Of a stretch of DNA of 64,000 nt, positions 1 to 11,165 are shown piece after piece (positions within the stretch are counted from its first letter, which is position 1; every line of letters begins with the position of its first letter). Made by a program: the position numbers and the translations under genes. The DNA comes from Eulemur rufifrons (Eukaryota > Chordata > Mammalia > Primates > Lemuridae): contig NC_090996.1 of the NCBI RefSeq assembly GCF_041146395.1, positions 29,660,738 through 29,724,737 of the forward strand, in the 5' to 3' direction. Under the pieces are notes generated by a model, which saw only the letters and a program-made list of their open reading frames with translations, had not been told where the DNA came from and did not search any database.

Positions 1-340
1 TACATCACTGGAGGCACAGCACGCTGGTTCAATTACTGGCGCATGCTTGTGTATTCTCCCAATGCAGGTGACCTTGGCAGTCTGCACTGCCCAGTTAAAG
101 GATGCAGAAGCTCTGCTATGAAAAAGAAAACGAAAATAAAACTCTTGAGTTTTGCTGTAAAACTTTCAACATACTCTCAGTCCCATCAGCTTAGACCTTC
201 TGGCCTCCTGACCCAGCTCCCACTGGCTGTGAAGAGTTTTCAGTGGAAACTTCTGAACCACAGGGCATTTGCATATGCACCGCCTCCCAACATTACAGCC
301 TAGTCCTTGCCTTTCACCTGACTTCTCCCCACTGCCCACA
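1..340. other. unassigned sequence
   Basis: No repeat family or exon recognised. An 86-codon frame at 43-303 has no recognisable domain and looks like a chance open frame. Confidence 0.5.
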
Positions 341-902
341 CCTGACTTTTATCTCCTCTCCTGCTTCCCCGTGGCCACTGGCTTAGTTCAGTCTTTGGCG
401 TCCTTCAACTAGATCACTGCTATTGTCTTCTGCCAGGTCTCCTTGATTTGTTCTAATTTTTTCTCTGCACCGTTGACAGAGAACTCCCTGAAGCACAAAT
501 CTCACCACCTCCCCAGAGGGCTCCACGCTGCCTGTGGACTGCAGTCCTGGCCCCTAGCTGGGAGGCCCCAAGCCTTCCTCTCTAGGCCAGATGACACCAC
601 CAGGCTCTAGGGTCACATTGGCAAGTCCTGACTGTGCCTTTCCAGTTGGAAATTCCATGGTCACCTCAAACCCAACGTGGCAAAAACTGATAGCTGTATA
701 ATTTCCTTCAAAACCTGCCCTTCCTCATTCTGGCATGGAGCTCTTCCTCGTCAACCAAGCCAGAATTCTGGGCGTCACCCTTAAAACCTCCCTTAAAACC
801 TCTCCCCCTGCATTAAGAACTCTCGAATCCATCATCCAGCTTGGATCTCCCGCTGTCACCTGGATTACTGAGACAGCCATCAGGACCTTCCGGGATGACC
901 GC
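340..902 (+). repeat. L2 LINE fragments, upstream of LTR insertion
   Basis: From about 650 the text follows the L2 ORF2 region (a CTCAAACCCAACGTGG block, then AAAACTGATAGCTG and AAAACCTGCCC). The part at 360-560 resembles a more 3' L2 segment, so two pieces in rearranged order may be present. The L2 text resumes after the LTR at 903-1273. Degraded and not coding. The family is a strong match for 650-895 and weak before 560. Confidence 0.55.
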
Positions 903-1273
903 GTAGCTTGCTAGGGCTGCTATAACTAGGAACCACAGACCAGGTAGCTCAAATAAAAGAAATTTATTTTCCACAATTCTGGAGGTTCAAGATCAAGGTG
1001 TCAGCAGGGTTGTTTTTTTCTGAGGCCTCACTCCTTGGCTTGTTGGTGACAGTCTCCTCCCTGTGTCTTCACGTGGTCATTTCTCCGTGCATGTGTGTGT
1101 CCTAATCTCGTCTTCTTGTCATATTGGATTAGGGCCCACCCGTATAACCTCATTCTACCATAATTGCCTCTTTAATGTCCCTATCTCCAAATACATTCAC
1201 ATTTTGGGGTAGCTTGAAGATTAGGAATGCAACATATGAATTTCAGGCAGACACCATTCAGCCATACTAATGA
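903..1273 (-). mobile_element. MLT1-type MaLR solo LTR, antisense
   Basis: The + strand reads as the reverse complement of an MLT1 LTR: a GGGCTGCTATAAC opening, then AGAAATTTATTTTCCACAAT, TTCTGGAGG, a CTTCACGTGGTC block, ATTAGGGCCCACCC, CCCTATCTCCAAATAC and a terminal CAACATATGAATTT followed by ATTCAGCC. It interrupts L2 sequence. No internal region is present, so it is a solo LTR. The subfamily is not resolved. Confidence 0.75.
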
Positions 1274-1480
1274 CAAATCAGAGAACATCACTGCCTTCCA
1301 TAGCTCTTCAGAGCTTTGGGATAAAATCACAATACCCTGGGTATTTTGTGATTTGATGCCCACGCACGCCTCGCCATGTGACTATTGCCTCTAACCTAGT
1401 TATTCTGGATTCGAGTTCTGCCATTGCACCGAGGAGTTTCATAACTCTTCGCCTTGCACAGTTTCCTCTAACAGAAAGTT
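1274..1480 (+). repeat. L2 LINE fragment, downstream of LTR insertion
   Basis: Continues the L2 text with blocks like CACTGCCTTCCATAGCTCTT and GGGATAAAATCACAATACCC, equivalent to the conserved L2 segment before the 3' end. It lies directly against the antisense LTR, consistent with one L2 split by that insertion. Confidence 0.5.
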
Positions 1481-1489
1481 TATTTGCTC

Positions 1490-2075
1490 TTTCTTTTTCA
1501 ACAGCTTATTGAGGCATAACTGACACATCATAAACTGCACTGTTCAAAGTGAACAATCTGTGAAACTATCACCACAATCTAGGTAATGAACATTCACATC
1601 CCCCCAAAAGTTCCCTCTTTCCCTTTCCAATCCTCCCCTCCTCCCTCCTGCCCATCCCCAGGGAAACACTGATTGGCTTTCCGTGATTATAAGTTAGTTT
1701 GCATTTTCTAAAATGTTGTATCAACAGAGTCATAAAGCACGCACTCTTTTTTGTCTGGCTTCCTTCTCTCAGCAGAATCGTTTTGAGATGTATCCACGTT
1801 GTGTGTATCAACAGTTCATTCCTTTTGTTGCTGTGCAGCACTCCATCGTGTGGGTAACAGATGCACGGTGTGTTCATTATCACCTGTTGATGGACATTTG
1901 GGTTGTTTTGGGTTTGGGGCTATGACAACTAAAGCTGCTATGGTCATTCATGTTCAAGTCTTTATTTCTCCTGGGTAAATACCCAGGGGTGGAATGACTG
2001 TGTCAGAAGGCACGGTATTTCCTTTGAATAGATCCTGAATAATTAGACACTGAGTTGTAGAAAACGATGCATGTG
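1490..2075 (-). mobile_element. old L1M 3' half (ORF2 end plus 3' UTR), antisense
   Basis: The + strand is antisense to the C-terminus of L1 ORF2 and the 3' UTR: TTATTGAGGCATAACTGACA, CACCACAATCTAGGTAATGA, TTTTTTGTCTGGCTTC, CACCTGTTGATGGACATTTG and CTCCTGGGTAAATACCCAGG. Many substitutions and no intact frame. The far end past 2030 is poorly aligned. Typical of an inactive L1 pre-dating the primate radiation. Confidence 0.8.
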
Positions 2076-2476
2076 AACCTCTACATATGGTTGTTGGATG
2101 CCTACAAGTGTTTATCATGGAACCAAAAAAAAATTGTGCTTTATTTTTCTTTCTTCCTCCATCTGCCAACTGTCCTCCTCTTTGCCCTGCCAGTTTCTGC
2201 CCTGCTGACTTCCTGCCTTCAGGAACAAAGAAGAGTCCAGCTTTTCTCCATGAGTTGAGATGGTGTGTGTACCCGGAGCTCTCTTCCTGGTAAAAGCAGC
2301 CCCTTCATGATTCCAGCGTGACTTTGTAAGAGACCACGTGGGCTTCCAAAAGCAGAGACAGGCTCACTGCCTATTTATCCTACCACGGAGTAGGAGAGGA
2401 AAATACGCGTTAACACTATAAGCATCTCCATTTTTCACCACCTTCTCCAGGCAGCAAATATTCATGGGTCAAAGAC
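2076..2476. other. unassigned sequence
   Basis: No family or gene recognised. The only simple feature is a short A run near 2126. Confidence 0.5.
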
Positions 2477-2680
2477 AGGTTTGGAGTCAGACTGCCTGGA
2501 TTTGAATCCTGGTTTGTGTCATTCTCTGGATGCAAGACTTTGTGTAAGATGCTTCCCTCCTGTGCCTCAGTTTCCTTATCTGTGAAAAGCAGACCATGGA
2601 ATCTCTCTGAGGATTAAGGGCAAAAGCACAGTGTCTAGCACAGAGTGAATTCCCTGAAAATAGTATCATTGTTATTATCC
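2477..2680 (+). repeat. MIR SINE
   Basis: Reads through most of MIR: GGAGTCAGACTGCCTGGATT, TTGAATCCTGG (tRNA-like B-box region), GCCTCAGTTTCCTTATCTGT, a GAGGATTAAGG block and CAGTGTCTAGCACA. Confidence 0.85.
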
Positions 2681-4063
2681 AGTCTCCTCCCAGGCCAAGC
2701 CCTCTCATCACCATGGCAACCCATGTACCAAAGGGATCACAGGTGAGCTCTCCTTTGATGCTCCCGAAGTTTAAAGCACCACCGTTATTTTCAGCACGCT
2801 GTTTTGAAGATGCCTTGTTAACCTCTATTGTTTCATATCAATGGGCCTGAGACTAGCTGAAGAATGAATAGAAATTGCACTGGTATTTTAAAGCAATTAG
2901 TTGGGGCAATAGAAATGCCCAAAGGAATGAAAGTAAAACCAATTATATTAATGCATGGCAATTCACTGCCATTTTCCCTGAGATAATGTCAAAAATCTAG
3001 CAGAATGTTGGCAAGTAGGGGGGAAGGTTGCAAGAAAAAATTTATGATATTTCCCCACACAAATCCTGTTTAACTAATATTGAACCTCAATATGACTAAT
3101 GTTAGGCCTAGGTAAGCCTGGCTTATTAATATTCTTCAGCACATGGCAGCTCTGGGAACTTCACCAGGTTTAGTGGCACTAGAAGGCTTTGAAATATCTA
3201 TGGCTGTGTGGGGCTGTCTTTCAGGAATAATTATCTTTTTGAGCTCAGTCTGCTCTTTTGTTTTCTGCATTCTCTATAGTAGGGCTGTCAGCTGCCCCTT
3301 CTCCCACCTGTTTCCCTATGCTTCTCCCCATCCTTGTCGTCTTTCAGTGGTGCAAAAATTACGAGATAATTTGCCTCCAATGCAGACTTCTGGGGCTGGG
3401 GTTTGCTCTGAGCAGCGTGACAACATTGCTTTGGGGTCCTCCGCTGTATTTTGACATTGAGGTTGCTGACTTCATGCCTACTCCTTGCTGGGAACTCGAA
3501 TAGGTAAGGTTGCTGGAAAAATAACCACTGGTATTATCAGCAACACATCGTTTGTGTATAACAAGGGTCAGGTGCTTTATTTCATTTGCGATTCGCTTTA
3601 AAAAGGGAGAAGTTTACAAATAGCCCAAGAGAAGCATTTCAACACACTTGCTGGACCAATGACTTGAGCCTCTTGACTGGTCAAGAAGCAGTAAGATACA
3701 GCGAAACAATCTGGGTTTACACTCAGAGAGAATTGGATTCCGGTTTTAGCCTCAGTTACTCACCAATGCAGTGGGGAGGCTAGTCTCTTGCACGTAGAAT
3801 TTGGAGCCGATAAGTTTATGGATGTCAAGCGCACAGCCACTCAAGGCGGCTTGGAACCTTAGTCTCCAGCCACTGGGGCAAAGTGTATTTCTGCTTTTCT
3901 TCTTGCGACTGTTTCCCTCAACTACCCAGGAAAAAGGCAGAGACCAGACACCCCAGGAGGGGAAGAGTCCGTTGAGGGCAGGACTCGCACTCTATCCCAG
4001 AGCCTGGTCCTGCTTGCTTAGTAGGCATTTCATAGATAAGTCAAAGGAAAAGAAGCCAAACTC
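2681..4063. other. unassigned sequence with an AT-rich non-repeat block
   Basis: No repeat recognised over 1.4 kb. The stretch 2790-3010 is AT-rich, low in CpG and free of repeat signatures, and could be a conserved non-coding element. A 103-codon frame at 3143-3454 has no domain I recognise. Confidence 0.4.
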
Positions 4064-4732
4064 TGTAAAATAATTTCAAAGAGATTTATTCTGAGCCAAA
4101 TTTGAGGATCATGACCCGGAGCCACGCCCAAGAAGCCTTGAGCAAGTGGAGTTGCCGAGGCGACTGGGTTACAGTTTGGTTTTATACATTTCAGGGAGAC
4201 AGGGGTTACAGGTAAAGTCATAAATCAATACGTGGAAGGCATACATTGGTTTGGCCCGAAAAGGTGGGCTATCTCGAAGGGGGGCGGTGCTTACAGGTCA
4301 TAGGGGGATTCAAAGACTCTTTGACTTGTAATTGGTTAAAAGACATGAAGCTTTTGTCTAAAGACTGGGAATGTTAAGTAAGTCTGTAAATCAGAGACAA
4401 GCCACTTGGCCATATATTTGTTGTGTAAACTGAGGACCTGCAGGTTCGTCTTGCATAGCTTCAGGCCTGTTAATGAGTCACAAAGGATGTCTCCAAGGGA
4501 AGCGGGGCATGATGAGGCATGTCTGGCCTCCCTCCTCCCAGCAGGCAATTTAGTTTTAGGATAGCCCCTTGGCCAGGAGGGTGGTCCATTCAGTCAGCCA
4601 GAGGGTGGGGAGCCTTAAGATTTTATTTTAGTTCGCAGATAGTTTATGGAAAACTGCCAGGATCTAGGATCAAGCCAAGATTGCGAATGTGCACCGCTGC
4701 ACATTCCTGGTACTTATGGAAATATTGTACAT
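4064..4732 (-). mobile_element. ERV-like LTR, antisense
   Basis: The stretch resembles an antisense retroviral LTR: it opens TGTAAAATAATTTC, continues with GAGATTTATTCTGAGCCAAA, GGTTTTATACATTTCAGGGA, ACATTGGTTTGGCCC and GGTCATAGGGGGATTCAAAG, and ends in ACA near 4732. The wording matches an ERV1-like LTR family I cannot name. No coding region and no clear target-site duplication, so the edges are approximate. Confidence 0.55.
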
Positions 4733-5359
4733 GAAGATTTGTTTTTAGCTGTTTCAGTCCTAATGAAGATTGTGCTTGATTGAGATTCACAGCCTCCCAA
4801 GCATACCTCGCTACCAATCCCCTCCTGCAACCGTTTTGTCAGTTCTTTTCTCAACAGCTCCGTGTCTAGCTGGCGTGGGCCCCACTCAGCCTCCCTCTGC
4901 CTCTAACCTGGGTAATTACTTCAGTCCAAGCTGCAGCTCATTACCTCCCTGCAGGTGTTAACTGAAGCAGAGCTGACCTCTTAGGAGTTCATTAGTCAGA
5001 TGCCAGAGGTGGAACATGGGCTCTGATTGCTGGGGCCTCTGCGGCAGGGCTATGGACTGGAAGTTGCTCTGTTTGAACAGTTCTGTACCAGCTTGTTTAA
5101 AAGAAAAATAGTAATAACCTGTCATGTCGTGGCTATCTCCCTAGAGGATGCCGTGTCGCCAGACTTTACCATGGCATGATGCTGCCCACTTGTATTTAGT
5201 GGCCAGGTGGAAAATAAACCTTAAACTTATTTTTGTGTTTGCTCTAAGACTTTTGCCACACTTGTTACATAACACAGGGCCCTCCCTCTGAGAAGCCCTT
5301 GGAGAAATTCTTATTTGGTTTTTAGTATGAGAACAAGCAGAGCAGCTGGTGGCGGAGCC
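4733..5359. other. unassigned sequence
   Basis: Pyrimidine-rich around 4770-4960, otherwise featureless. No exon or repeat recognised. Confidence 0.5.
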
Positions 5360-5578
5360 AGGCAGCACAGTGCAAGGGGAAGGGGGTAGGTCTCGGAAGG
5401 CTGAGACCTGGGTACGAGTTCCATCCTTACCACATGCTAGCTCTGCAAACGTGGGCCTCTCTCTCTCCTGCACACTCCCAGGAGGATGCCTAGCATGGAG
5501 GTTGTTGGGAAGATTAGATGAGATAATATATGTAGAGGCCTGGTATTTCGTTTGTGCTCAATAAATGGTAGTTGTCAC
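5360..5578 (+). repeat. MIR SINE
   Basis: Degraded 5' half, then a clear 3' half: GGGAAGATTAGATGAGATAA followed by TATATGTAGAGG and GTGCTCAATAAATGGTAG. The last 11 bases (5568-5578) serve as the target site of the Alu that follows. Confidence 0.75.
5568..5578 (+). repeat. target-site duplication of truncated Alu, left copy
   Basis: GTAGTTGTCAC, matched 10 of 11 by GTAGTTGGCAC at 5693-5703 on the other side of the Alu. Confidence 0.7.
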
Positions 5579-5692
5579 TTGAGCCCAGGAGTTTGAGGCT
5601 GCAGTGAGCTATGATTGCGCCACTGCACTCCAGCCTGGGTGACAGACTGAGACCCCATTTCTAAAAAATAAAATAAAATAAAATAATAAAAT
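5579..5692 (+). mobile_element. 5'-truncated Alu (right-arm end) with A-rich tail
   Basis: Begins within the Alu right arm (TTGAGCCCAGGAGTTTGAGG) and continues with GCTGCAGTGAGCTATGATTG and CACTGCACTCCAGCCTGGGT to an A-rich tail of AAAAT units. The flanking duplication shows that it was inserted already truncated. It lacks the lemur-specific wording of the Alu at 54801, so it is probably an older AluJ-like copy. Confidence 0.9.
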
Positions 5693-5724
5693 GTAGTTGG
5701 CACTGTTGTTTTTATATATAGACA

Positions 5725-6273
5725 TGTAACTCTTATGGCTGGGTAGAGGACCTGAATATGCCACCCCCAAAATCGGAAGGATGGTCAAGGTGAGAGCAAT
5801 TAAAATGCAGGTGCAGGAAAGCTTTCTGCCTCTCTCTATTTGTCCAAAAACAGGACATCGATTTACAAAGAAGAAAGGTGTTCTGTTCCCCCTCTCTGCC
5901 AGGGAGAACAAAGGTTGACCACTGAAGACAGCTATAGACCCTGCTGGCCTGGAGATGGAACCCGGGGAATCAACATTGACAAGCTTTGCTAGCCGGCCTT
6001 TATCTGCCATGCACTTGCCTTCCCATAGAGACTCTAAATCCTTTCCCTTTGTCTTGTCACTTCTCTAAGAAGTGACTATTCTTTGTTGAAGATGCTATTT
6101 AAGCTGGAATTCAAAGCCCCTACCTTCCCTGGGTGTCTCCCATGTATATATGAAATATACATGTTAATAAACTTCCATTTGTTTTTCCCTTGTTAATGTG
6201 TCTTTTGTTACAAGAATTTGTCCCAACTAAGAATTTAGGAGAGTTGAAAAACAATTATTTTTCTTTCCCTACA
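5725..6273 (+). mobile_element. solo LTR of ERVL/ERV1 type
   Basis: The segment starts TGTAACTC and ends CCCTACA. It contains a TATA-like GCTATTTAAG near 6095, a polyadenylation signal TTAATAAACTTCC near 6163 and a terminal block TGTCTTTTGTTACAAG followed by AGAATTTAGGAG, typical of an LTR U3-R-U5 layout. No internal retroviral sequence and no clear 5-bp duplication. The family assignment is tentative. Confidence 0.55.
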
Positions 6274-6929
6274 ACTAATAGTCTTTGTTTCTTCCAGTTA
6301 GACACTGGGAGACACAGAGGCAGATTTGTGGCCTCGAGCAAGTGTCCTGGACTCCTCGGCATAGATTGTGTGTAACAGATTTTGCTCCTGGTTCTCTGTC
6401 ACTAGATTGTTTAGATTTTTTATTTGCATCTTCTTAATTAATTACTTGGAATTTATTAAATCTTAACTATTGTATACATCTTTGATAACTGCCTCAAGTC
6501 CAGTTTGGAACAAACTAGAATAGAAACATTCTCATACAAGATTAGGGAAAGAAAGAAAAAAGGGCTGGGGCAGCCTCTGGCATTTCAATTTTCAGTGGTC
6601 AATGTAAAAAATTTGGAAGAAAAAAAATCAATATAGAGGCGTCCAAGAACATGATGAATGTTCACTCTTTAAAATGAAAGGTATCTGCTTCCACTAGGAG
6701 TTTCAGGAGTGGATATATTTCCCTGTTGTCTCCGTTAAGGTTTGTTTTCTTGAAAACCTATTATTGGCCCAAGTGGAGCCAAATGTCAAAGTTTTCAAGT
6801 CAAGGTTGTTTGGTTCCTAGTCCTACTCATCCATTCTCATTTCTCTCTTTTGTGAGCTACATTCCTTTCAATACAAATATTCCAATCCCATTCTGGTAGA
6901 TTCCAAGCACTCTCCCAGTGATCAAAATC
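6274..6929. other. unassigned AT-rich sequence
   Basis: No repeat or gene recognised. The composition is AT-rich with several short A runs. Confidence 0.5.
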
Positions 6930-7120
6930 ATCGAGAGGTGTGGCTTAGACCTGGATGACCTGGGCATGTCACCTACCTTTCTGAGCTCACCTTCTTTAAC
7001 TCCACCTTAACCTCACCTTCTTCACTTGTAAAATAAAGAGGACAATTTCTTCCACGTAGACTATTCTGATTAAAGGCAATAACGCACTTGAGACCATCTG
7101 GCAGGTGCTCAATAAATGTT
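6930..7120 (+). repeat. MIR SINE
   Basis: GTGTGGCTTAGACCTGGATG, then ACTTGTAAAATAAAGAGGAC, a GATTAAAGGCAATAACGC block and the 3' end CAGGTGCTCAATAAATGTTA. The middle contains a small local duplication (CACCTTCTTTAACTC and CACCTTCTTCACTTG). Confidence 0.75.
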
Positions 7121-7581
7121 ATTTTCTTTTAACTTTCAAAGCCTAGGTGAACCTAATTTTCGATTTTTTAAAACAGGTTGTTTGAAACACCTGTTCCTCC
7201 TTACCCAATCTCATCTCATTATTGTATAAGCACAGTGCCTTTCCAATACTAATACTCTGGATCAGGTTCCATTACTCTAAACCAGTTTCTGCTGAAATCA
7301 GATGATAATAAACTGTATTTCAAATTCATTGGTTAATCAGCTTGGTTATCATTTGGCTGTATAGATGTCTGCAAAGACAGCATTTGTTGTAAGGAAGCAT
7401 AGCCCCAGATTGGGGTCCATCTGGCCCCCAGAAGGCTATCTCTGAAGGACACAGAGACATTCATAGCCTTGTACTGTCTTGAGTCTATAATGCCAAACTC
7501 TTTCATGATAATATGAAGAATAGCTAATATTGAACCCTTGCTAAATTTACGCATTTTACATGCATTCCCTCACTTACCCCT
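7121..7581. other. unassigned sequence
   Basis: No repeat or exon recognised. A 73-codon minus-strand frame at 7333-7554 has no recognisable domain. Confidence 0.5.
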
Positions 7582-7700
7582 TGTATTGTAATTTTCTACT
7601 GCTGCATAACAAATGACCACAAACTTAGCAGCTTAAAACAACAAACATACTACATCCCATTTTCCATGGGTCAGCATTTAAGCCATCTTGAGGATAAAGC
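7582..7700 (-). mobile_element. MaLR/ERVL-type LTR end, antisense
   Basis: The + strand reads CTACTGCTGCATAACAAATG, ACTTAGCAGCTTAAAACAAC and CCATGGGTCAGCATTTAAGC, the reverse complement of an MLT1-like LTR 3' end. The copy is truncated after about 110 bases. A sense LTR end follows at 7745. Confidence 0.55.
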
Positions 7701-7744
7701 CAGAGGAAAATATGTAGAGGGAGAAATTCCTGATGTTACTGAGT

Positions 7745-7897
7745 GCTTGATCAAACCACACCTGAAGCTAGTACAGTGCCTACAATTTGAGGAGACATAA
7801 GCCAACATATTTGTTAAGCCAGTACATTTTTTTCCTTTCTTTAACCCAATTTGAGATGTTTTCTGACACTGCCAACTAATAGCACCCTAACTTATAG
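7745..7897 (+). mobile_element. MaLR/ERVL-type LTR 3' end, sense
   Basis: CTTGATCAAACCACACCTGA, TTTGTTAAGCCAGTAC, then CCCAATTTGAGATGTTTTCT and the terminal GCCAACTAATAGCACCC follow the 3' end of an MLT1J-like LTR. The opposite orientation to 7582-7700 suggests either two fragments or one inverted element. Confidence 0.5.
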
Positions 7898-8654
7898 GCT
7901 CCTGAGTTCAATTTTAGTGCTCTAGCCTTTGCACTTGTGATTTTAACAATTATTGACAGTTACAGGCTTCAGAGCACAGCATCTTCTGTAAGAGTATTAA
8001 TGCTTTCCATCTTTTCCCCTTAGTCATCTTAGTTCACCCTTTTCTCTGTAATCTGAACACATTAGGGCTTTCTTGACATCAGATGAAAAGGCATCAACGA
8101 ACTGAGATATCCCAACGGGATGTGAAGATGCTTGGGTGAGTTAACGTTTTTTCCTTCTAAAAATGACCAATATTTATCAGGCCCTTTGGCTCCAACCAAC
8201 TATTGCGCAACTGTCTTTTAGGGGTAGAGGTACAGTAATTACAGGGAACTCTCCGTGGATTTCAGCTGTTAGCAGCATGTCCCTCATTCTCACAAGTTCA
8301 GAATCAATTGTTTTTTTCATGTTACCTGCATTCGACATGGGCAGCCTCAGCTCTGTCTCTTTCCCAAAATAGTTATCTGCAAAATTGGAGTGAGGGGTCA
8401 GGCTTTTCAGGCAGCTGTATTTTCGAAGGACAAGGCTGCAAGCCAGAGAAGGTGGCCATCCCCCTCACGAACCGCTGCGAAAGGACAAAGGCTTAGAAAG
8501 CAATGAATTGTCTTAGGTTGTTATTGTTTTATTGAACAAAATCCTATTGGGACTTGATGATCCAATTCCAGCGTTTAAGGGCTGCCATCAATCACCATTA
8601 TCTGAGAAGGGGAAGCATAAGCTTTATGCTTGCACGTAATAAAACGATTCTATG
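7898..8654. other. unassigned sequence
   Basis: No repeat family or gene recognised. It contains an exact short palindrome at 8613-8631 (AAGCATAA, spacer GCT, TTATGCTT). Confidence 0.5.
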
Positions 8655-8850
8655 AAATCAGCACAGGGTACTGGAAGAATAATGGGCCTAGCGCTAGCAC
8701 AAACTGGGTTCAAATCCTGCATGTGCTAATTACCAGTCGTGTGTTCTTAGGGAATTTAATTTATGTAAGCCCTCATAAAGGGGGATAATACTAATTTTCC
8801 ATGGTTTGGGGGCAAATCTATAAGGTAAAACCCAGGTTTCAAACTTGATT
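8655..8850 (+). repeat. MIR SINE
   Basis: GCACAAACTGGGTTCAAATC followed by CTGCATGTGCTAATTACCAG, CGTGTGTTCTTAGGGAA and GGGGGATAATACTAATTTTC match the MIR core. The 3' end is lost. Confidence 0.75.
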
Positions 8851-9227
8851 TACCCTGACTTTAATGAATAAACCTTTAATTATTCCTAGTCTGGAATCCA
8901 TTATACCCATTATAAGGATGATCCTAAAAACCAGCCAGATCATTCCGATTCCGGGTAATATGGAATGAGTTCACAACACCCTTCCTCTCCTGCTGAACAG
9001 CGCTATAAAACCTGAGCATACTGTATGGATCAGCTATTTGAGAAGTCTGAAAAGTTAAAATTGATTGGGGGAAAGACCATACTTTGAAGTGCCTGGAATC
9101 ATCAGTGAGTTTGGCGTTTTTTTCCTCTGCTATCCTGTCTCCTGGACTCAACATAACAACAAAACCAAGAAGTAGGTGTCAGTGGAGACAGAGAGAGCTC
9201 CAAAAGGAATCCTTTAATTCAGCCAAT
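8851..9227. other. unassigned sequence
   Basis: No repeat or gene recognised before the L1 that begins near 9228. Confidence 0.5.
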
Positions 9228-10835
9228 TACTTGAAAAGTATAAACCACCATATTCACCAAGATGAAATAGATAACCCCAATAGACTTAGATTTATAAAAG
9301 AAATTGATTCCATAGTTAACAGCCGTCAAAAAAAAAAAAATAATCTCTCAACCCAAATTCTAAAATTTGATTGGGAATTCAAAGGATCTAGAATAGTCAA
9401 AAGAATTTGAAAACAAAGAATAAAGTTAGAGGAATCATACCACTCAGTTTTAAGACTCACTATAAAAATTGCAATAATCAATACAGTATGGAATTGGCAA
9501 AAGGATCAACATACATAGATCAATGGAAGAGAATAGAGCGTCCAGAAACAGACCCAGATAAATGTGTCCAATTGATTTTTGGAAAAGTACAAAGCCAATT
9601 CATGGGAGAAAGATATTTTTCCAACAAATGATGTTGAAACTATTAGACATCCATATGCAAAAAAAGATTCTCAATCAACATGTCACATTTTATACAAAAC
9701 ATCAACTCAATGTAGATTATAGATCTAGATGTAAAAAGCAAAACTGTAAAACTTTTAGAGGAAAATATAAGAGAAGATCTTCCTGACCTAGGGTTAGACA
9801 AAGAATTATTAGACATGACACTAAAAGCACACTCCACAAGAGACAAATGGATAAATCGGACTTTATCAAAATTTAAAACTTCTCCTCTATGAAAGATGCT
9901 GTTAAGAAAATGAAAAGACAAATTACAGACTGGGTAAAAATGCCTGCAAATCACATATCCAACCAAGGACTTGTATCCAGAATCCATATAAAGAACTCTC
10001 AAACTCAACTGTCAGAAAACAACCAACTTACAAAAGAGGCAAAAAAAAAAAAACACAAAACTTCAACAGACACTTTTCACAGAAGTAAATGGAAGACAAA
10101 TAAATCCATGAGATGTTCAACACCATTAGGCTTTAGAGAAATTCAACTTAAAACCATAATGAGGTGTTACTAAACACGTATTCAGATGGTTAAAGTAGAA
10201 AATACTGCCACTATCAAGTACAGGATGCCGCAGACAAACTAATCAGAATCGTCCTGCTTCGCTAGCATATATGGGAATGATACAGCCACTCTGGAAAACA
10301 ATTTGGCAGTTTTTAATGAATTTGAACATATCCTTAGGTTACGACCCAGAGTTCTCACGCCTGAATCCCTACCCTAGAGAAATGAAAACTTATGTTCACA
10401 GGAAAACCTGTACGTGAACATTTATTGCAGTTTAATAACCTCCCAAAACTGAGCAACCCCAAGTGCCTTGCAGTGAATGAATAGATCGAATGTGTGCTCC
10501 ATCACACTCTGGGATTCCACTCAGCCATAGGAAGAAGCAAACTACCAGTACATGTAATAAGCCAGTTTCAGAAAGTTACATACTATATGATTCCATTTAT
10601 ATGACACTCTCTAAAAGACAAAGCTGCAGGGATGAGAACAGCTCAGCGGTTGCTACGGGTGAGAGGGAGAGAGAAGGTGGGCTGTGATTGAAAAGAGTAG
10701 CATGAGAGAATTCGGGGCAGGTGATTATTCTGTGTAATGATTATGGGGGTAGCTACACAAATGTATACATGGGGTAAAATTCATAGAACTGTACATCAAA
10801 AAAGTCCATACTGATGTATGCTAATTAAAAAAAAA
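9228..10835 (+). mobile_element. L1 LINE, ORF2 C-terminal part to 3' end, internally deleted
   Basis: L1 ORF2 text in sense: GATGAAATAGATAACCCCAA and GAAATTGATTCCATAGTTAA, then a jump after about 9330 to a much later ORF2 block. It then runs collinearly through ATAGATCAATGGAAGAGAAT, GACTTTATCAAAATTTAAAA, GGACTTGTATCCAGAATCCA and the 3' UTR, ending near the A-rich tract at 10830. Several stops and frameshifts make it non-functional. The jump removes most of the reverse-transcriptase domain. Confidence 0.85.
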
Positions 10836-10924
10836 ATTTTAAGCCCTGATGATGTCACTTGTCATGGAGGAGGATGAGAATGATGCTTCTGCTTCTGAAA
10901 ACATCTTAACAAGAGGAAAATGTT

Positions 10925-11165
10925 CCGTGTATAATAGCAAACATTTGTTGAGCAACTACTTAGCAAGCACTGCAATATTACTCCATTTTATCTAATTTAA
11001 TCCCCCTCACAACACTAAGATATCATTTTATTATGATCCCCCTTTTGCAGATGAGAGAAACTGAGGCCCAGGTTAGATGGCTTGCCCAATCCGTGGCTAG
11101 GAAATGGAACACTGGTTGTTTGAACACAAGTCTCACGGACTCTGGGATCTGAATTTTGTGCCAAC
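10925..11165 (-). repeat. MIR SINE, antisense
   Basis: ATAGCAAACATTTGTTGAGC, then ATCTAATTTAATCCCCCTCA, GAGAGAAACTGAGGCCCAGG and GGCTTGCCCAATCCGTGGCT form a near-complete reversed MIR. Confidence 0.85.

Noticed and set aside
2477..2560. Possible tRNA gene (B-box-like TTGAATCCTGG)
   Set aside because: The B-box belongs to a MIR SINE, whose 5' end is tRNA-derived. There is no cloverleaf. The same applies to the other MIR copies.
5609..6010. 133-codon minus-strand frame
   Set aside because: It is antisense to a truncated Alu and an LTR, and its end resembles the well-known spurious Alu antisense peptide.
10255..10300. Possible U6 snRNA-like words (GCATATATGGGAATGATACAG)
   Set aside because: The surrounding sequence is plainly L1 ORF2; the resemblance is short and coincidental.
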